This document shows positions 7,709-13,840 of a stretch of DNA of 13,840 nucleotides, one piece after another; position 1 is the first letter of the stretch, and every line of letters begins with the position of its first letter. The notes under the pieces were generated by a model. The model was not told the DNA's origin and ran no database searches. It was given only the letters and a program-made list of their open reading frames with translations. Both the position numbers and the translations under genes were made by a program. The DNA comes from Armatimonadota bacterium (GTDB lineage: Bacteria > Armatimonadota > Armatimonadia > Armatimonadales > Armatimonadaceae), in contig JACMIS010000232.1 of NCBI GenBank assembly GCA_014381035.1, positions 1-13,840 of the forward strand. Direction: 5' to 3'.

Positions 7709-9928
7709 TCACAACGGCGTAAGCAGGAAGGCGTGCCGCTTACCGCCGATCATTCCTTGCCCGACGATTTGTCCGTGACTATTGATGTCGCGTGCCATTT
7801 CCAGATGCCAGTTCGCACTCGTCGCCGAAGGCACCAGATAATCATTCAGGTCTAATGGCTTTGCGTTCGTGGTGATCCAGATCACTGCGCGCCCATTCTG
7901 GTTTAACGCGGACGACTGACCGACGATCACTCCGTTCTCATTCACCGCGTATGCCGCGCTGGTATCATTGCCCCGGAGTGTTCCGAGATCACGAAGTCGG
8001 TCTTCGCCCGTCCCGGACGTGACGAACGCATGAACCCTGCCAGTTTCTGTTTGCGCGTAACCGACAACGGTATCGTTCTCGCTGACCGCGCATGCCGCCC
8101 CGAAACTTCCGCCGAGCGTTCCCAGATCCCGCATCACCCCCTGCTCCGCGTCCCAGACAAACGGGTGCGTCCGGCGGGTGCCATCCCCGCCATCGGCAAG
8201 ATCGGCTTTCCCCACCACCGTCCCGTTGGTATTAAGCGCGAGTGCGAAACTGTGTGAGCCGCCGAGTGTGCCGAGATTGATCACGCGGTTGTTTTGCCAG
8301 AGAGTCGCCTGCGCTACTGTCGCCCCCCGTTTGTCCGTGCTTCCGGTCAGGGATGCCCCGACGACCGCGACGAGCGGCGTAGAAACATCGAGACTGGCGT
8401 TGCTGATACTTTCCGCCCGCGAGAAGCGGAAACCTTTCGCCGGGGGCAGGTAAACACGGCGGGAACCGTTCCAGACGAACGCGTTCTGTTGACCACTTCG
8501 GTACGAGGAACGGTATGCGAAACCGGCGACATAGCCATTATCCGAAATAGAAACGCCCTGCGAATGGCGATATACGGAGCCAGATGTCAGATCGTTCAGT
8601 CCTTCGCCGTCCCAGAGAAACGCATGTCCGCGAGTGCCGCTCGGAAACACCTGCGCGGTTCCGACCACCTGTCCGGCGTCATTGACGCTGAACGCGCCGC
8701 TATCTTTTCCGCCCAGCGTTCCCAGATCCGTGATCGTGTAGCGCCGTAACTCCGGTGCGGGCAAAGCGGCGCGTGCCACTTCGGCGGCGCGTGCCAGAGC
8801 CGGACGTAGCGGCAAAATCGTCGCTGTACCCTGTGCCGCGAGTAATGTTACTGCGACGCCGCGCCACAGCAGGGGAACCGGTGCCCCGGAACCTTCACGG
8901 GCAAGGGTCCGCAGCCGGCGTTTGATCTGTTTAAAACCGCGCGACGCCGGAGCCGCCATTGCCATCACCGGAAGCGGCGAACTGGCGCGCTCGGCGACGC
9001 GAATCAGGAGTGAGCCGTACAGGGATGGCGAGGAACCGCACGCGTTCATGGCAAGTAAATCGCATGCTTCTTCCCGAGCGGCGGTGATTTCGCTCGCCAC
9101 GTAGTGCGCGGGCGGAAGAAACCAGAAAACGGCGCGCAACAAAAACGACACGATTTCCCAGAGCAGGTCGCCGCGCCGAATATGGGCGATCTCATGGGCG
9201 AGTGCCATTTGCCGGGTCGCGGATTGTTCGGCGAGAAACGCGGCGGGCAACACAATCGTCGGGCGAATCAGTCCGATTACGAATGGAGCCGAAGTGTCGA
9301 GGGAGACCCGCAATGTGGGCGACTGGCGCAGACCGAGTTTCTCGGCGGCGGCGCGAACATCGGCTAATGTAGACGCGTTCTCGCAAATATCTGCGCCGGA
9401 GACCAGTCGTCGAATCGAGCGCGCGCCGGTGATGTTGCGCCAGATCATTGTCAGAAGACCAAGAAGGTAAAGCGCGACGATGGGCAGGCACCAGGGGAAG
9501 ATGGCACGGATCGCCTCCCGCCGCAGAACGGAGAAACGGAGCGTAGAGAGCGAGTATGCGGCTTGCGGAACGATCTTTGTGGCGACGGTTCCCGCTCCGC
9601 TCGCGACAGGGATACGTTTGTCGGCGACTTTCATTTGCGGCGTGGGGGCGACACGCCCTGCCTGCGCGACCGTTTTCTTCGCCAGCCCGGTCAGTGTATA
9701 ATAATGCTCTGCCTTCAAGACCGGAACTCGGAGCGCGGAAACACCCATCACCGCCAGCACGAAACCGATCAGGAATTTCGCCCCGACGAGCCACCAGAGC
9801 CAGAATCGCACCGGAGCCGTCAGTCTGCCGACGGCACGACAGGCGAGAAATGCAAACCCTGCGATGAGCAGTCCCCCGCCCGCCGCCTGGCAAAGTGCAA
9901 TGATCACATCTCGCGCCATCGTTTGCAT
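7709..9928 (-). CDS. BlaR1-type M56 membrane metalloprotease fused to HAF repeats
   Basis: The 739-aa product is an integral membrane zinc protease of the M56 (BlaR1/MecR1) family. Hydrophobic segments lie at about 8-30, 41-66, 143-163 and 257-277, with a weaker one at 353-373. The zinc motif is HEIAH (245-249) in ALAHEIAHIRRGD; EEACD (286-290) probably supplies the third ligand. In BlaR1 the C-terminal sensor is a penicillin-binding domain. Here residues about 397-739 are instead HAF repeats: DLGTLGG-type units at 401, 551, 601 and 647, G-x-V/I-V-G turns at 419, 569, 666 and 719, and HAF/HPF-x-W strands between. By BlaR1 topology this domain would face outward and the HExxH inward. The gene starts 75 nt after the BlaI-like repressor, so they are probably co-transcribed. 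No Shine-Dalgarno is visible before the ATG (a second ATG lies three codons in). The ligand is unknown, and beta-lactam sensing is not indicated. Confidence 0.88.
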   Translation of the reverse strand: MQTMARDVIIALCQAAGGGLLIAGFAFLACRAVGRLTAPVRFWLWWLVGAKFLIGFVLAVMGVSALRVPVLKAEHYYTLTGLAKKTVAQAGRVAPTPQMKVADKRIPVASGAGTVATKIVPQAAYSLSTLRFSVLRREAIRAIFPWCLPIVALYLLGLLTMIWRNITGARSIRRLVSGADICENASTLADVRAAAEKLGLRQSPTLRVSLDTSAPFVIGLIRPTIVLPAAFLAEQSATRQMALAHEIAHIRRGDLLWEIVSFLLRAVFWFLPPAHYVASEITAAREEACDLLAMNACGSSPSLYGSLLIRVAERASSPLPVMAMAAPASRGFKQIKRRLRTLAREGSGAPVPLLWRGVAVTLLAAQGTATILPLRPALARAAEVARAALPAPELRRYTITDLGTLGGKDSGAFSVNDAGQVVGTAQVFPSGTRGHAFLWDGEGLNDLTSGSVYRHSQGVSISDNGYVAGFAYRSSYRSGQQNAFVWNGSRRVYLPPAKGFRFSRAESISNASLDVSTPLVAVVGASLTGSTDKRGATVAQATLWQNNRVINLGTLGGSHSFALALNTNGTVVGKADLADGGDGTRRTHPFVWDAEQGVMRDLGTLGGSFGAACAVSENDTVVGYAQTETGRVHAFVTSGTGEDRLRDLGTLRGNDTSAAYAVNENGVIVGQSSALNQNGRAVIWITTNAKPLDLNDYLVPSATSANWHLEMARDINSHGQIVGQGMIGGKRHAFLLTPL

Positions 9929-9940
9929 GGTGTTTTTTTA

Positions 9941-9962
9941 GTGACTGGTGGTTCGTGAGTGA
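9941..9962 (-). repeat. Degenerate heptad repeat between blaI-like and blaR1-like genes
   Basis: On the minus strand three 7-nt units read CACTCAC, GAACCAC and CAGTCAC just before the blaR1-like ATG. They share the CAC/ACT pattern and 7-nt period of the cleaner array at 13748-13780. The resemblance is loose, so this may be a decayed member of one interspersed family or chance. Confidence 0.3.
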
Positions 9963-10003
9963 AACTCGCGCAACTAATGACCGCGGGTCACCAACACGGA
10001 TCA

Positions 10004-10411
10004 CTATTTCTCCATATCGTGGACCAGTTTCTTTAGTTCGGCGACCTCGGTTTCTGACAGCCCATCAGGCGTGTCGGCGAGATAGGCGACGAACGGCGAG
10101 AGGGATCCGCCGAGCGTTTTCTGGACGAAATCGCGCACCAGATTGTGCAGAACCGCTTGCGGGGCGACAGCCGGACTGTAACGGTATGAGCCTTCTCCGT
10201 CGGCTCCCGCGCGAATCAGATAGCCTTTTTTGCGCAATCGCTCCATCATCGTCAGAATAGTGGTGCGCGCTCTCCCGCGTGGTGTGCCCCATTCGTCGGC
10301 GACCTCGCGCACTGTCACCGGAGCCCGGTGCGCTATAAACCGTAAAACTTCTAATTCCTGATCCCCAAGCGTCGCATCGGGCGCATCGGCTAACGGTGTT
10401 TGTGTTGTCAT
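10004..10411 (-). CDS. BlaI/MecI/CopY-family transcriptional repressor
   Basis: The 135-aa product has the BlaI/MecI layout. An N-terminal winged helix (about 15-82) contains LGDQELEVLRFI, TVREVADEWG and the recognition-helix region RARTTILTMMERLRKKGYL (47-65), then a YRYSP wing strand (76-80). A C-terminal dimerisation helix region (about 88-133) ends SETEVAELKKLVHDME. In this family, proteolysis by the partner M56 protease releases the repressor from DNA; the gene for such a protease follows at once. The Asn-Phe cleavage site known from staphylococcal BlaI is not evident. I chose the ATG at 10411 over an in-frame start at 10450 because the upstream codons run through the promoter. The -10 box leaves only about 3 nt of leader, so translation is probably (nearly) leaderless. 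Autorepression through the dyad in its promoter is likely. Confidence 0.9.
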   Translation of the reverse strand: MTTQTPLADAPDATLGDQELEVLRFIAHRAPVTVREVADEWGTPRGRARTTILTMMERLRKKGYLIRAGADGEGSYRYSPAVAPQAVLHNLVRDFVQKTLGGSLSPFVAYLADTPDGLSETEVAELKKLVHDMEK

Positions 10412-10420
10412 CGTAGCCCG

Positions 10421-10450
10421 ATTATACGCCAAGACTAAGACGGTAGTCAA
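10421..10450 (-). promoter_or_regulatory. Consensus promoter of the blaI/blaR1-like operon
   Basis: On the minus strand, TTGACT (10445-10450) and a perfect TATAAT (10421-10426) are 18 nt apart. The predicted start is near 10414, about 3 nt before the ATG at 10411. It lies in the 130-nt region shared with the divergent hemW. Confidence 0.85.
10433..10448. promoter_or_regulatory. Dyad operator candidate in the blaI-like promoter
   Basis: GACTA-N6-TAGTC is a perfect inverted repeat of 16 bp in total. It overlaps the -35 box and fills most of the spacer, where repressor binding would block RNA polymerase. BlaI/MecI dimers bind dyads of this overall size, though the classical TACA/TGTA core is absent. 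Assigning it to this repressor is inference from position. Confidence 0.5.
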
Positions 10451-10541
10451 GCGATGTGAAGTGTTCCACTCACCGGTTTGCGATACGATACGGATGCCGA
10501 TTTTTGCGCCGGTTCAGACCCGCGTAACCGGACGACATATT

Positions 10542-11672
10542 ATGCAAACCGCCGGTATCTATATTCATATCCCCTTCTGCACCAAAAAGTGTGGCTATTG
10601 CGACTTCAACGCATATTCCGGATACAAAGACGCGACCAAAGCACGGTACGTGGACGCACTTTGCCGGGAGATCGAGAACCGAGCCGACTCCCGAACCCAC
10701 ATCCCGACAATTTTTTTCGGGGGCGGAACGCCCACTGTTCTTACCGCAAGCGATCTGGTACGAATTCTGAATACGGTGCGACAAAACTTTACCGTTGCAA
10801 AGGATGCGGAGGTTTCGACCGAAGCAAACCCGTCGGACGCGGACGAGAACTATCTGCGAACCCTGCGCGAAGCGGGATTCAACCGGCTATCGTTCGGGGT
10901 GCAGACATTCGATGACCGACTACTACGCACGATTGATCGTGTCCACTCCGGGCAGGATGCCGTTGGCGCGATAGAAAAAGCGAAGCGCGCCGGGTTCACC
11001 AACCTTTCGATTGACCTGATGTTCGGGTTGCCGCGCCAAACCCTCGCAGATTTCGACCGCAGTCTCGATGCGGCATTCGCGCTCGAGGTGCCCCATCTTT
11101 CTATCTACGGCTTGATCGTCGAGGAGCGGACGCCGTTTCATGCCCGGCGTGAACGCGGGAAGTTACCTCTCCCTTCGGAGAACGTGGAAACCGCGATGTT
11201 CGCACGGGCGATGGAGCGAACCGCGGAGGCGGGGTTCCGTCGCTACGAGATCTCGAATTACGCCCGCACCGGCTTCGAGTCGCGGCACAACCAGATTTAC
11301 TGGCGCAACGAGTCGTATTTCGGGTTCGGTGCGGGCGCGGCAGCCTATTTAGGCGGGGTCCGCTCGCTCAATGAAAAGCACCCGGTGCGCTATGCCGATC
11401 TGGCGATGGCGGGGAATGATCCCACGGTCGAGCGTGAATCCTTGACCCGGATCGAGACAATGGGCGAAACGATGATGGTTGGCTTGCGGCTCGCGGAGGG
11501 CGTGGATCTGACGCGATTCGCCGAGCGATTCGGCGTCCGGGCGGAAGCACAGTTCTCCGAGGCGGTGGCACGGCAGGTCGCACACGGCTTGCTGGAAAAC
11601 ACGGGGTCGTATCTGCGCTTAACGGAGCGGGGCGTTTTCCTCGCGTCCGAAGTAATGACGGAGTTTGTGTGA
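10542..11672 (+). CDS. hemW: HemW, radical SAM haem chaperone
   Basis: The 376-aa product matches HemW, the radical SAM protein related to HemN that binds haem and is often misannotated as coproporphyrinogen III oxidase. Near the N-terminus FCTKKCGYCDF gives the 4Fe-4S cluster cysteines C13, C17 and C20. The CxF ending is HemW-like, whereas HemN has CxC. FFGGGTPT is the SAM-binding glycine motif. Further family motifs are STEANP, RLSFGVQTFDD, SIDLMFGLPRQT and HNQIYWRNESYFGFGAGAAA. I chose the ATG at 10542 because it gives the usual length and starts just before the conserved IYIHIPFC. Upstream in-frame starts (GTG 10461, ATG 10494) would add an unconserved extension. No clear Shine-Dalgarno or promoter is seen. 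Its stop overlaps the next start (TGATG). Confidence 0.93.
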   Translation: MQTAGIYIHIPFCTKKCGYCDFNAYSGYKDATKARYVDALCREIENRADSRTHIPTIFFGGGTPTVLTASDLVRILNTVRQNFTVAKDAEVSTEANPSDADENYLRTLREAGFNRLSFGVQTFDDRLLRTIDRVHSGQDAVGAIEKAKRAGFTNLSIDLMFGLPRQTLADFDRSLDAAFALEVPHLSIYGLIVEERTPFHARRERGKLPLPSENVETAMFARAMERTAEAGFRRYEISNYARTGFESRHNQIYWRNESYFGFGAGAAAYLGGVRSLNEKHPVRYADLAMAGNDPTVERESLTRIETMGETMMVGLRLAEGVDLTRFAERFGVRAEAQFSEAVARQVAHGLLENTGSYLRLTERGVFLASEVMTEFV

Positions 11673-12124
11673 TGAATGACGATGCCATCATCGCCGCCTG
11701 GCTGGAATTCCACGACCTCGACATACTTCACGCCTCTTGGGAAGGTACGACATTACGTCTCGCGTTTCGATTTGGGACAGTTTATGACCAAAGCGTATCC
11801 CACTACGGTTACAGGACCGGGGCGGTGACATTTTATAACGCGACGGTTATTGGTTCGTTTCCGACCGACGACGATGAAACCTGGCTCTGGGCAGGGGCGA
11901 TCCAAGCAGATTCCAAAGAGTTCGCGATGATCCCCATCGAGAAAATGGCTGATACCGACGGGGGTCGAGACACGCTTGACCTGCGCGAACGGGGATGTTA
12001 TCACAATCCGGTCCCAATCGGTTGCCGTATCACTTCTCGCAGTCTACCAAGCCGAACTCTCTGCCAGTCGGGGTTCGGCATGGCTACCAACGAACCGTTA
12101 ATGTTCCGCCGCCGCCGCCCGTAG
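11672..12124 (+). CDS. Hypothetical protein coupled to hemW
   Basis: The 150-aa product is not recognised. The start overlaps the hemW stop by 1 nt, and GGAG lies 8 nt before the ATG (11660-11663), so the start is well supported. An alternative GTG at 11669 would overlap by 4 nt. Residues about 8-92 look folded and beta-rich, with many aromatics: WLEFHDLDILHASWEG, FRFGTVYDQ, VTFYNATVIGSF and WLWAGAIQADSKEFAMI. From about residue 104 the sequence becomes basic and low-quality, ending FRRRRP. This tail runs through a stem-loop and overlaps the convergent rpe gene by 27 nt. It may be a non-conserved tail or the product of a frameshift. There is no signal peptide or membrane segment. Confidence 0.65.
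   Translation: MNDDAIIAAWLEFHDLDILHASWEGTTLRLAFRFGTVYDQSVSHYGYRTGAVTFYNATVIGSFPTDDDETWLWAGAIQADSKEFAMIPIEKMADTDGGRDTLDLRERGCYHNPVPIGCRITSRSLPSRTLCQSGFGMATNEPLMFRRRRP
12047..12083. other. Stem-loop near the convergent gene ends
   Basis: GCCGAAC (12051-12057) and GTTCGGC (12073-12079) are perfect inverted arms with a 15-nt loop. Outside an A-A mismatch the stem continues CCA/TGG. It lies within the tail of the plus-strand gene and just beyond the rpe stop (12098). No T-run flanks it, so a bidirectional 3'-end role is only a possibility. Confidence 0.35.
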
Positions 12125-12841
12125 TGCCGCGATGCCACCGGGAACCCCACCCCCATGATGGAAGACGTACGAACCGGCGATCAGAACGTCCGCGCCGAGC
12201 CCGACTAGGTTCGGGGTCGTGCGGTCGTCCACGCCCCCGTCCACGGAGATCAGGAACGAGGCACCCTCGCGTTCGCGAAGCCGGGCGATGTCGCCGATCT
12301 TGTCGCCCGCCGCCGGAATAAACTTCTGCCCGCCGAAGCCAGGATTCACGGTCATCACCAGCACAAGGTCAATATCGTCCAATATATACAATAGCGAATC
12401 GAGCGGCGTCGCCGGGTTGAGTGCCACACCGGCTTTCCGACCGAGGGCGCGGATCGCCGCGAGAGTGCGTTGCAGATGCGGGGTCGCTTCCGCATGAACC
12501 GTGATCAAATCCGCGCCCGCCGCCGCGAACGGTTCGATGAAATCATACGGCCGCTCGACCATAAGATGCACATCGAACGGTGTCGTCGGGTGATCGTCGC
12601 GCAAGGATTTGACCAGGTCGGCACCGAACGACAGATTCGGCACGAAGTGACCGTCCATAACATCGAAGTGAAGCCAGTCCGCACCGCCGTGAACACACTC
12701 CGCCGCGCCTTCGGCGAAGTGGGCGAAGTCAGCGGCAAGCAAGGAGGGCGCGATACGAACCTGTCCCGGCGAGAGGGGTTGCATCCCTGGGCTACTCTCG
12801 GTGCGCGGCGGCGCGGAAACGGCGATAGGCGGCAAACTCAT
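12098..12841 (-). CDS. rpe: Ribulose-phosphate 3-epimerase
   Basis: The 247-aa product is the pentose-phosphate/Calvin cycle enzyme that interconverts D-ribulose 5-phosphate and D-xylulose 5-phosphate, a cytoplasmic metal-dependent TIM barrel. All hallmark motifs are present: IAPSLLAADF (30-39), HFDVMDGHFVPNLSFG (58-73), DVHLMVE (90-96), MTVNPGFGGQKFI (163-175) and SVDGGV (199-204). The metal ligands are H58, D60, H92 and D201, with D60 and D201 the acid/base pair. The ATG at 12841 overlaps the upstream stop as ATGA, with GGAG 10 nt away, and is preferred. The ATG at 12784 would give 228 aa, nearer the family's usual length, so the first 19 residues may be dispensable. An upstream ATG at 12865 lies inside the previous gene and is less likely. 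The 3' end overlaps the convergent gene by 27 nt. Confidence 0.96.
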   Translation of the reverse strand: MSLPPIAVSAPPRTESSPGMQPLSPGQVRIAPSLLAADFAHFAEGAAECVHGGADWLHFDVMDGHFVPNLSFGADLVKSLRDDHPTTPFDVHLMVERPYDFIEPFAAAGADLITVHAEATPHLQRTLAAIRALGRKAGVALNPATPLDSLLYILDDIDLVLVMTVNPGFGGQKFIPAAGDKIGDIARLREREGASFLISVDGGVDDRTTPNLVGLGADVLIAGSYVFHHGGGVPGGIAALRAAAAEH

Positions 12842-13719
12842 GGGGCTTTCTCTCCACCGGACCATGGTGGACCGGTTATCTTCTGTTGCAAAATGTCGTT
12901 ATCGTACACGCGAAACGTGATCTTGCTGCCGTATCCGGTCACATCGAGCGGCACTTTATCGCCCGCGTTGTGGGATTCCGTGATCAAAGTGCGGGTCCCA
13001 CGGCTATCCGTCACATCTATCCGGATGATATGGGAATTGGTGTCCGCGGGAACGTCATACTGCAACGTCAGCGACGATTCTTTTTCGTTTTCGACTGCCC
13101 CCCCCTCGTCAACAGGGGGATCTACGTATGGTCCCTCGCCGGGAACCGGTCCTTGCGGTGCGATAGGTTCCGGTCCCTTGGAGATGATCAGGTCCACGCG
13201 TGTCCCCCGCGCCCGATTCTCACCCTGTGGCGGGATTTGCTGGACGATGTTCCCTTTCGCGGTCATCACGTCCCACTCATATTTTTTATCGCCGATGCGC
13301 AAGCCTTCTTTTTCCAGCACTTGCCGCGCCTTGTCGAACGAAACGTCGAAAACGTCCGGCACCGTAACCATACGCGGGCCTTTAGAAACCCAGACCGTGA
13401 CTTTCTTGTTCTCCCGAATATGGCGTCCTGCCTCCGGACGCATCTGATAAATGGAGTCTTCGGGGTACTTGTCACTGAACTGCTCGTTGACAACCTCTAC
13501 GATAAATTTTCGTTCCGCCCCGAGCGACTTCGCGTCGGTAAGCGACTTACCGACGAGATTGGGGACAATCACATCAGTCGGCGGTTCGAGCGCGAGAAAC
13601 ATCAGATTCACTACATAGCCACACGTGGCGATGAATATGGTAGCAAGGAACAGGTTCAGCGGCAAAAGCCAACTGAACGAAAATCCTTTGCGTTTTTGCA
13701 CAGGTATGGCGGCAGACAT
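12838..13719 (-). CDS. Membrane-anchored PASTA-domain protein without kinase
   Basis: The 293-aa product has a short basic cytoplasmic start, one transmembrane segment (about 16-43) and two PASTA domains. These lie at about 48-115 (VPNLVGKSLTDAK ... VTVWVSKGP) and 116-183 (VTVPDVFDVSFDKARQVLEKEGL ... VDLIISKGP, written here in parts of under 20 residues). A Pro/Gly linker (184-212) leads to a beta-rich C-terminal domain (214-281). PASTA domains bind muropeptides or peptidoglycan in Ser/Thr kinases and penicillin-binding proteins; here neither a kinase nor a transpeptidase domain is attached. The ATG at 13719 has a strong GGAGGAGG 8 nt upstream (13728-13735). The longer in-frame version from 13815 would translate the heptad repeats and is rejected. 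The stop overlaps the rpe start (ATGA), so the two are translationally coupled. It probably acts outside the membrane at the cell wall. Confidence 0.88.
   Translation of the reverse strand: MSAAIPVQKRKGFSFSWLLPLNLFLATIFIATCGYVVNLMFLALEPPTDVIVPNLVGKSLTDAKSLGAERKFIVEVVNEQFSDKYPEDSIYQMRPEAGRHIRENKKVTVWVSKGPRMVTVPDVFDVSFDKARQVLEKEGLRIGDKKYEWDVMTAKGNIVQQIPPQGENRARGTRVDLIISKGPEPIAPQGPVPGEGPYVDPPVDEGGAVENEKESSLTLQYDVPADTNSHIIRIDVTDSRGTRTLITESHNAGDKVPLDVTGYGSKITFRVYDNDILQQKITGPPWSGGEKAP
12852..12876 (-). promoter_or_regulatory. Alternative hairpins at the rpe ribosome-binding site
   Basis: On the minus strand, UCCACC (12866-12871) can pair perfectly with GGUGGA (12853-12858), hiding most of the GGAG before rpe. 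Alternatively ACCGG (12872-12876) pairs with CCGGU (12856-12860), leaving GGAG free. Ribosomes finishing the PASTA gene would melt either one, a plausible basis for coupling. This is inference from base pairing only. Confidence 0.35.
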
Positions 13720-13747
13720 AAATTCGTCCTCCTCCGATTCTATAGAT

Positions 13748-13780
13748 TCAGTGGCAAGTGGCAAGTGGTCAGTGGTCAGT
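13748..13780 (-). repeat. Heptanucleotide tandem repeat upstream of the PASTA gene
   Basis: On the minus strand the units run ACTGACC twice, ACTTGCC twice, then a partial ACTGA. This is strictly 7-nt periodic and lies 28 nt or more upstream of the start codon. A TATACT box (13783-13788) just upstream could be a -10 whose transcript would include the repeats, but no good -35 accompanies it. TAGAAT at 13737-13742 would start the RNA inside the Shine-Dalgarno site and is unlikely. Similar short tandem heptamers are well known in cyanobacteria. Confidence 0.75.
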
Positions 13781-13840
13781 AAAGTATAGGAGACCGTCGG
13801 TATCGGCGCGACCACAACGGAAACCGGGTTCGGGTCATAC
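13781..13840. other. Window end, nothing assigned
   Basis: Apart from the possible -10 box at 13783-13788, no gene or regulatory element can be supported. The upstream neighbour of the PASTA gene lies outside the window. Confidence 0.4.

Noticed and set aside
10461..10541. Upstream hemW starts
   Set aside because: They add up to 27 unconserved residues. The ATG at 10542 gives the usual length, directly before the conserved IYIHIPFC.
12470..13447. 325-codon plus-strand open frame
   Set aside because: It is antisense to rpe and the PASTA gene, both of which have strong family motifs, and has none of its own.
13748..13780. CRISPR array
   Set aside because: The units are 7 nt in direct tandem with no spacers, and no cas gene is present.
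13720..13815. N-terminal extension of the PASTA protein to 13815
   Set aside because: It would translate the heptad repeats, and the GGAGGAGG site points to the ATG at 13719.

Overview
The window (about 58% GC by eye) is ordinary chromosomal DNA from a free-living bacterium. No transposase, integrase, phage gene or CRISPR array was seen. Three things suggest a little-studied phylum such as Armatimonadota: a BlaR1-type protease fused to HAF repeats, a GH42-like protein with arginine-rich tails, and a kinase-less PASTA protein coupled to rpe. That placement is inference and was not tested.

Layout: most genes are on the minus strand, so transcription runs right to left. At the right end a membrane-anchored two-PASTA protein (12838-13719) overlaps ribulose-phosphate 3-epimerase (rpe, 12098-12841) by ATGA. 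On the plus strand, hemW (10542-11672) overlaps a small unrecognised gene (11672-12124), which runs 27 nt into the 3' end of rpe. Divergent from hemW, a consensus promoter with a dyad reads leftwards into a BlaI/MecI-type repressor (10004-10411), then an M56/BlaR1-type membrane metalloprotease with a HAF-repeat C-terminus (7709-9928). Next come a TPR/coiled-coil protein (5898-7424) and a YceD/DUF177 protein (5037-5813).

Downstream of yceD a near-perfect sigma-70 promoter (4979-5008) opens a leader of about 510 nt. The leader begins with a structured hairpin and ends at the 1411-codon gene 227-4462. That protein has a GH42-like TIM barrel, a GATase-like domain and a beta domain, framed by long disordered Arg-rich tails and lacking a signal peptide. 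At the left end is tRNA-Val(CAC) with its own promoter and a strong intrinsic terminator.

How the genes work together: the repressor and protease form a plausible signal-cleavage-derepression pair whose sensor is a HAF-repeat domain rather than a penicillin-binding domain. PASTA-rpe resembles a remnant of the kinase/rsgA/rpe neighbourhood known from Firmicutes. yceD lacks its usual partner rpmF. The most unusual item is the GH42-like/Arg-rich protein with its long structured leader; its function cannot be told from the sequence.
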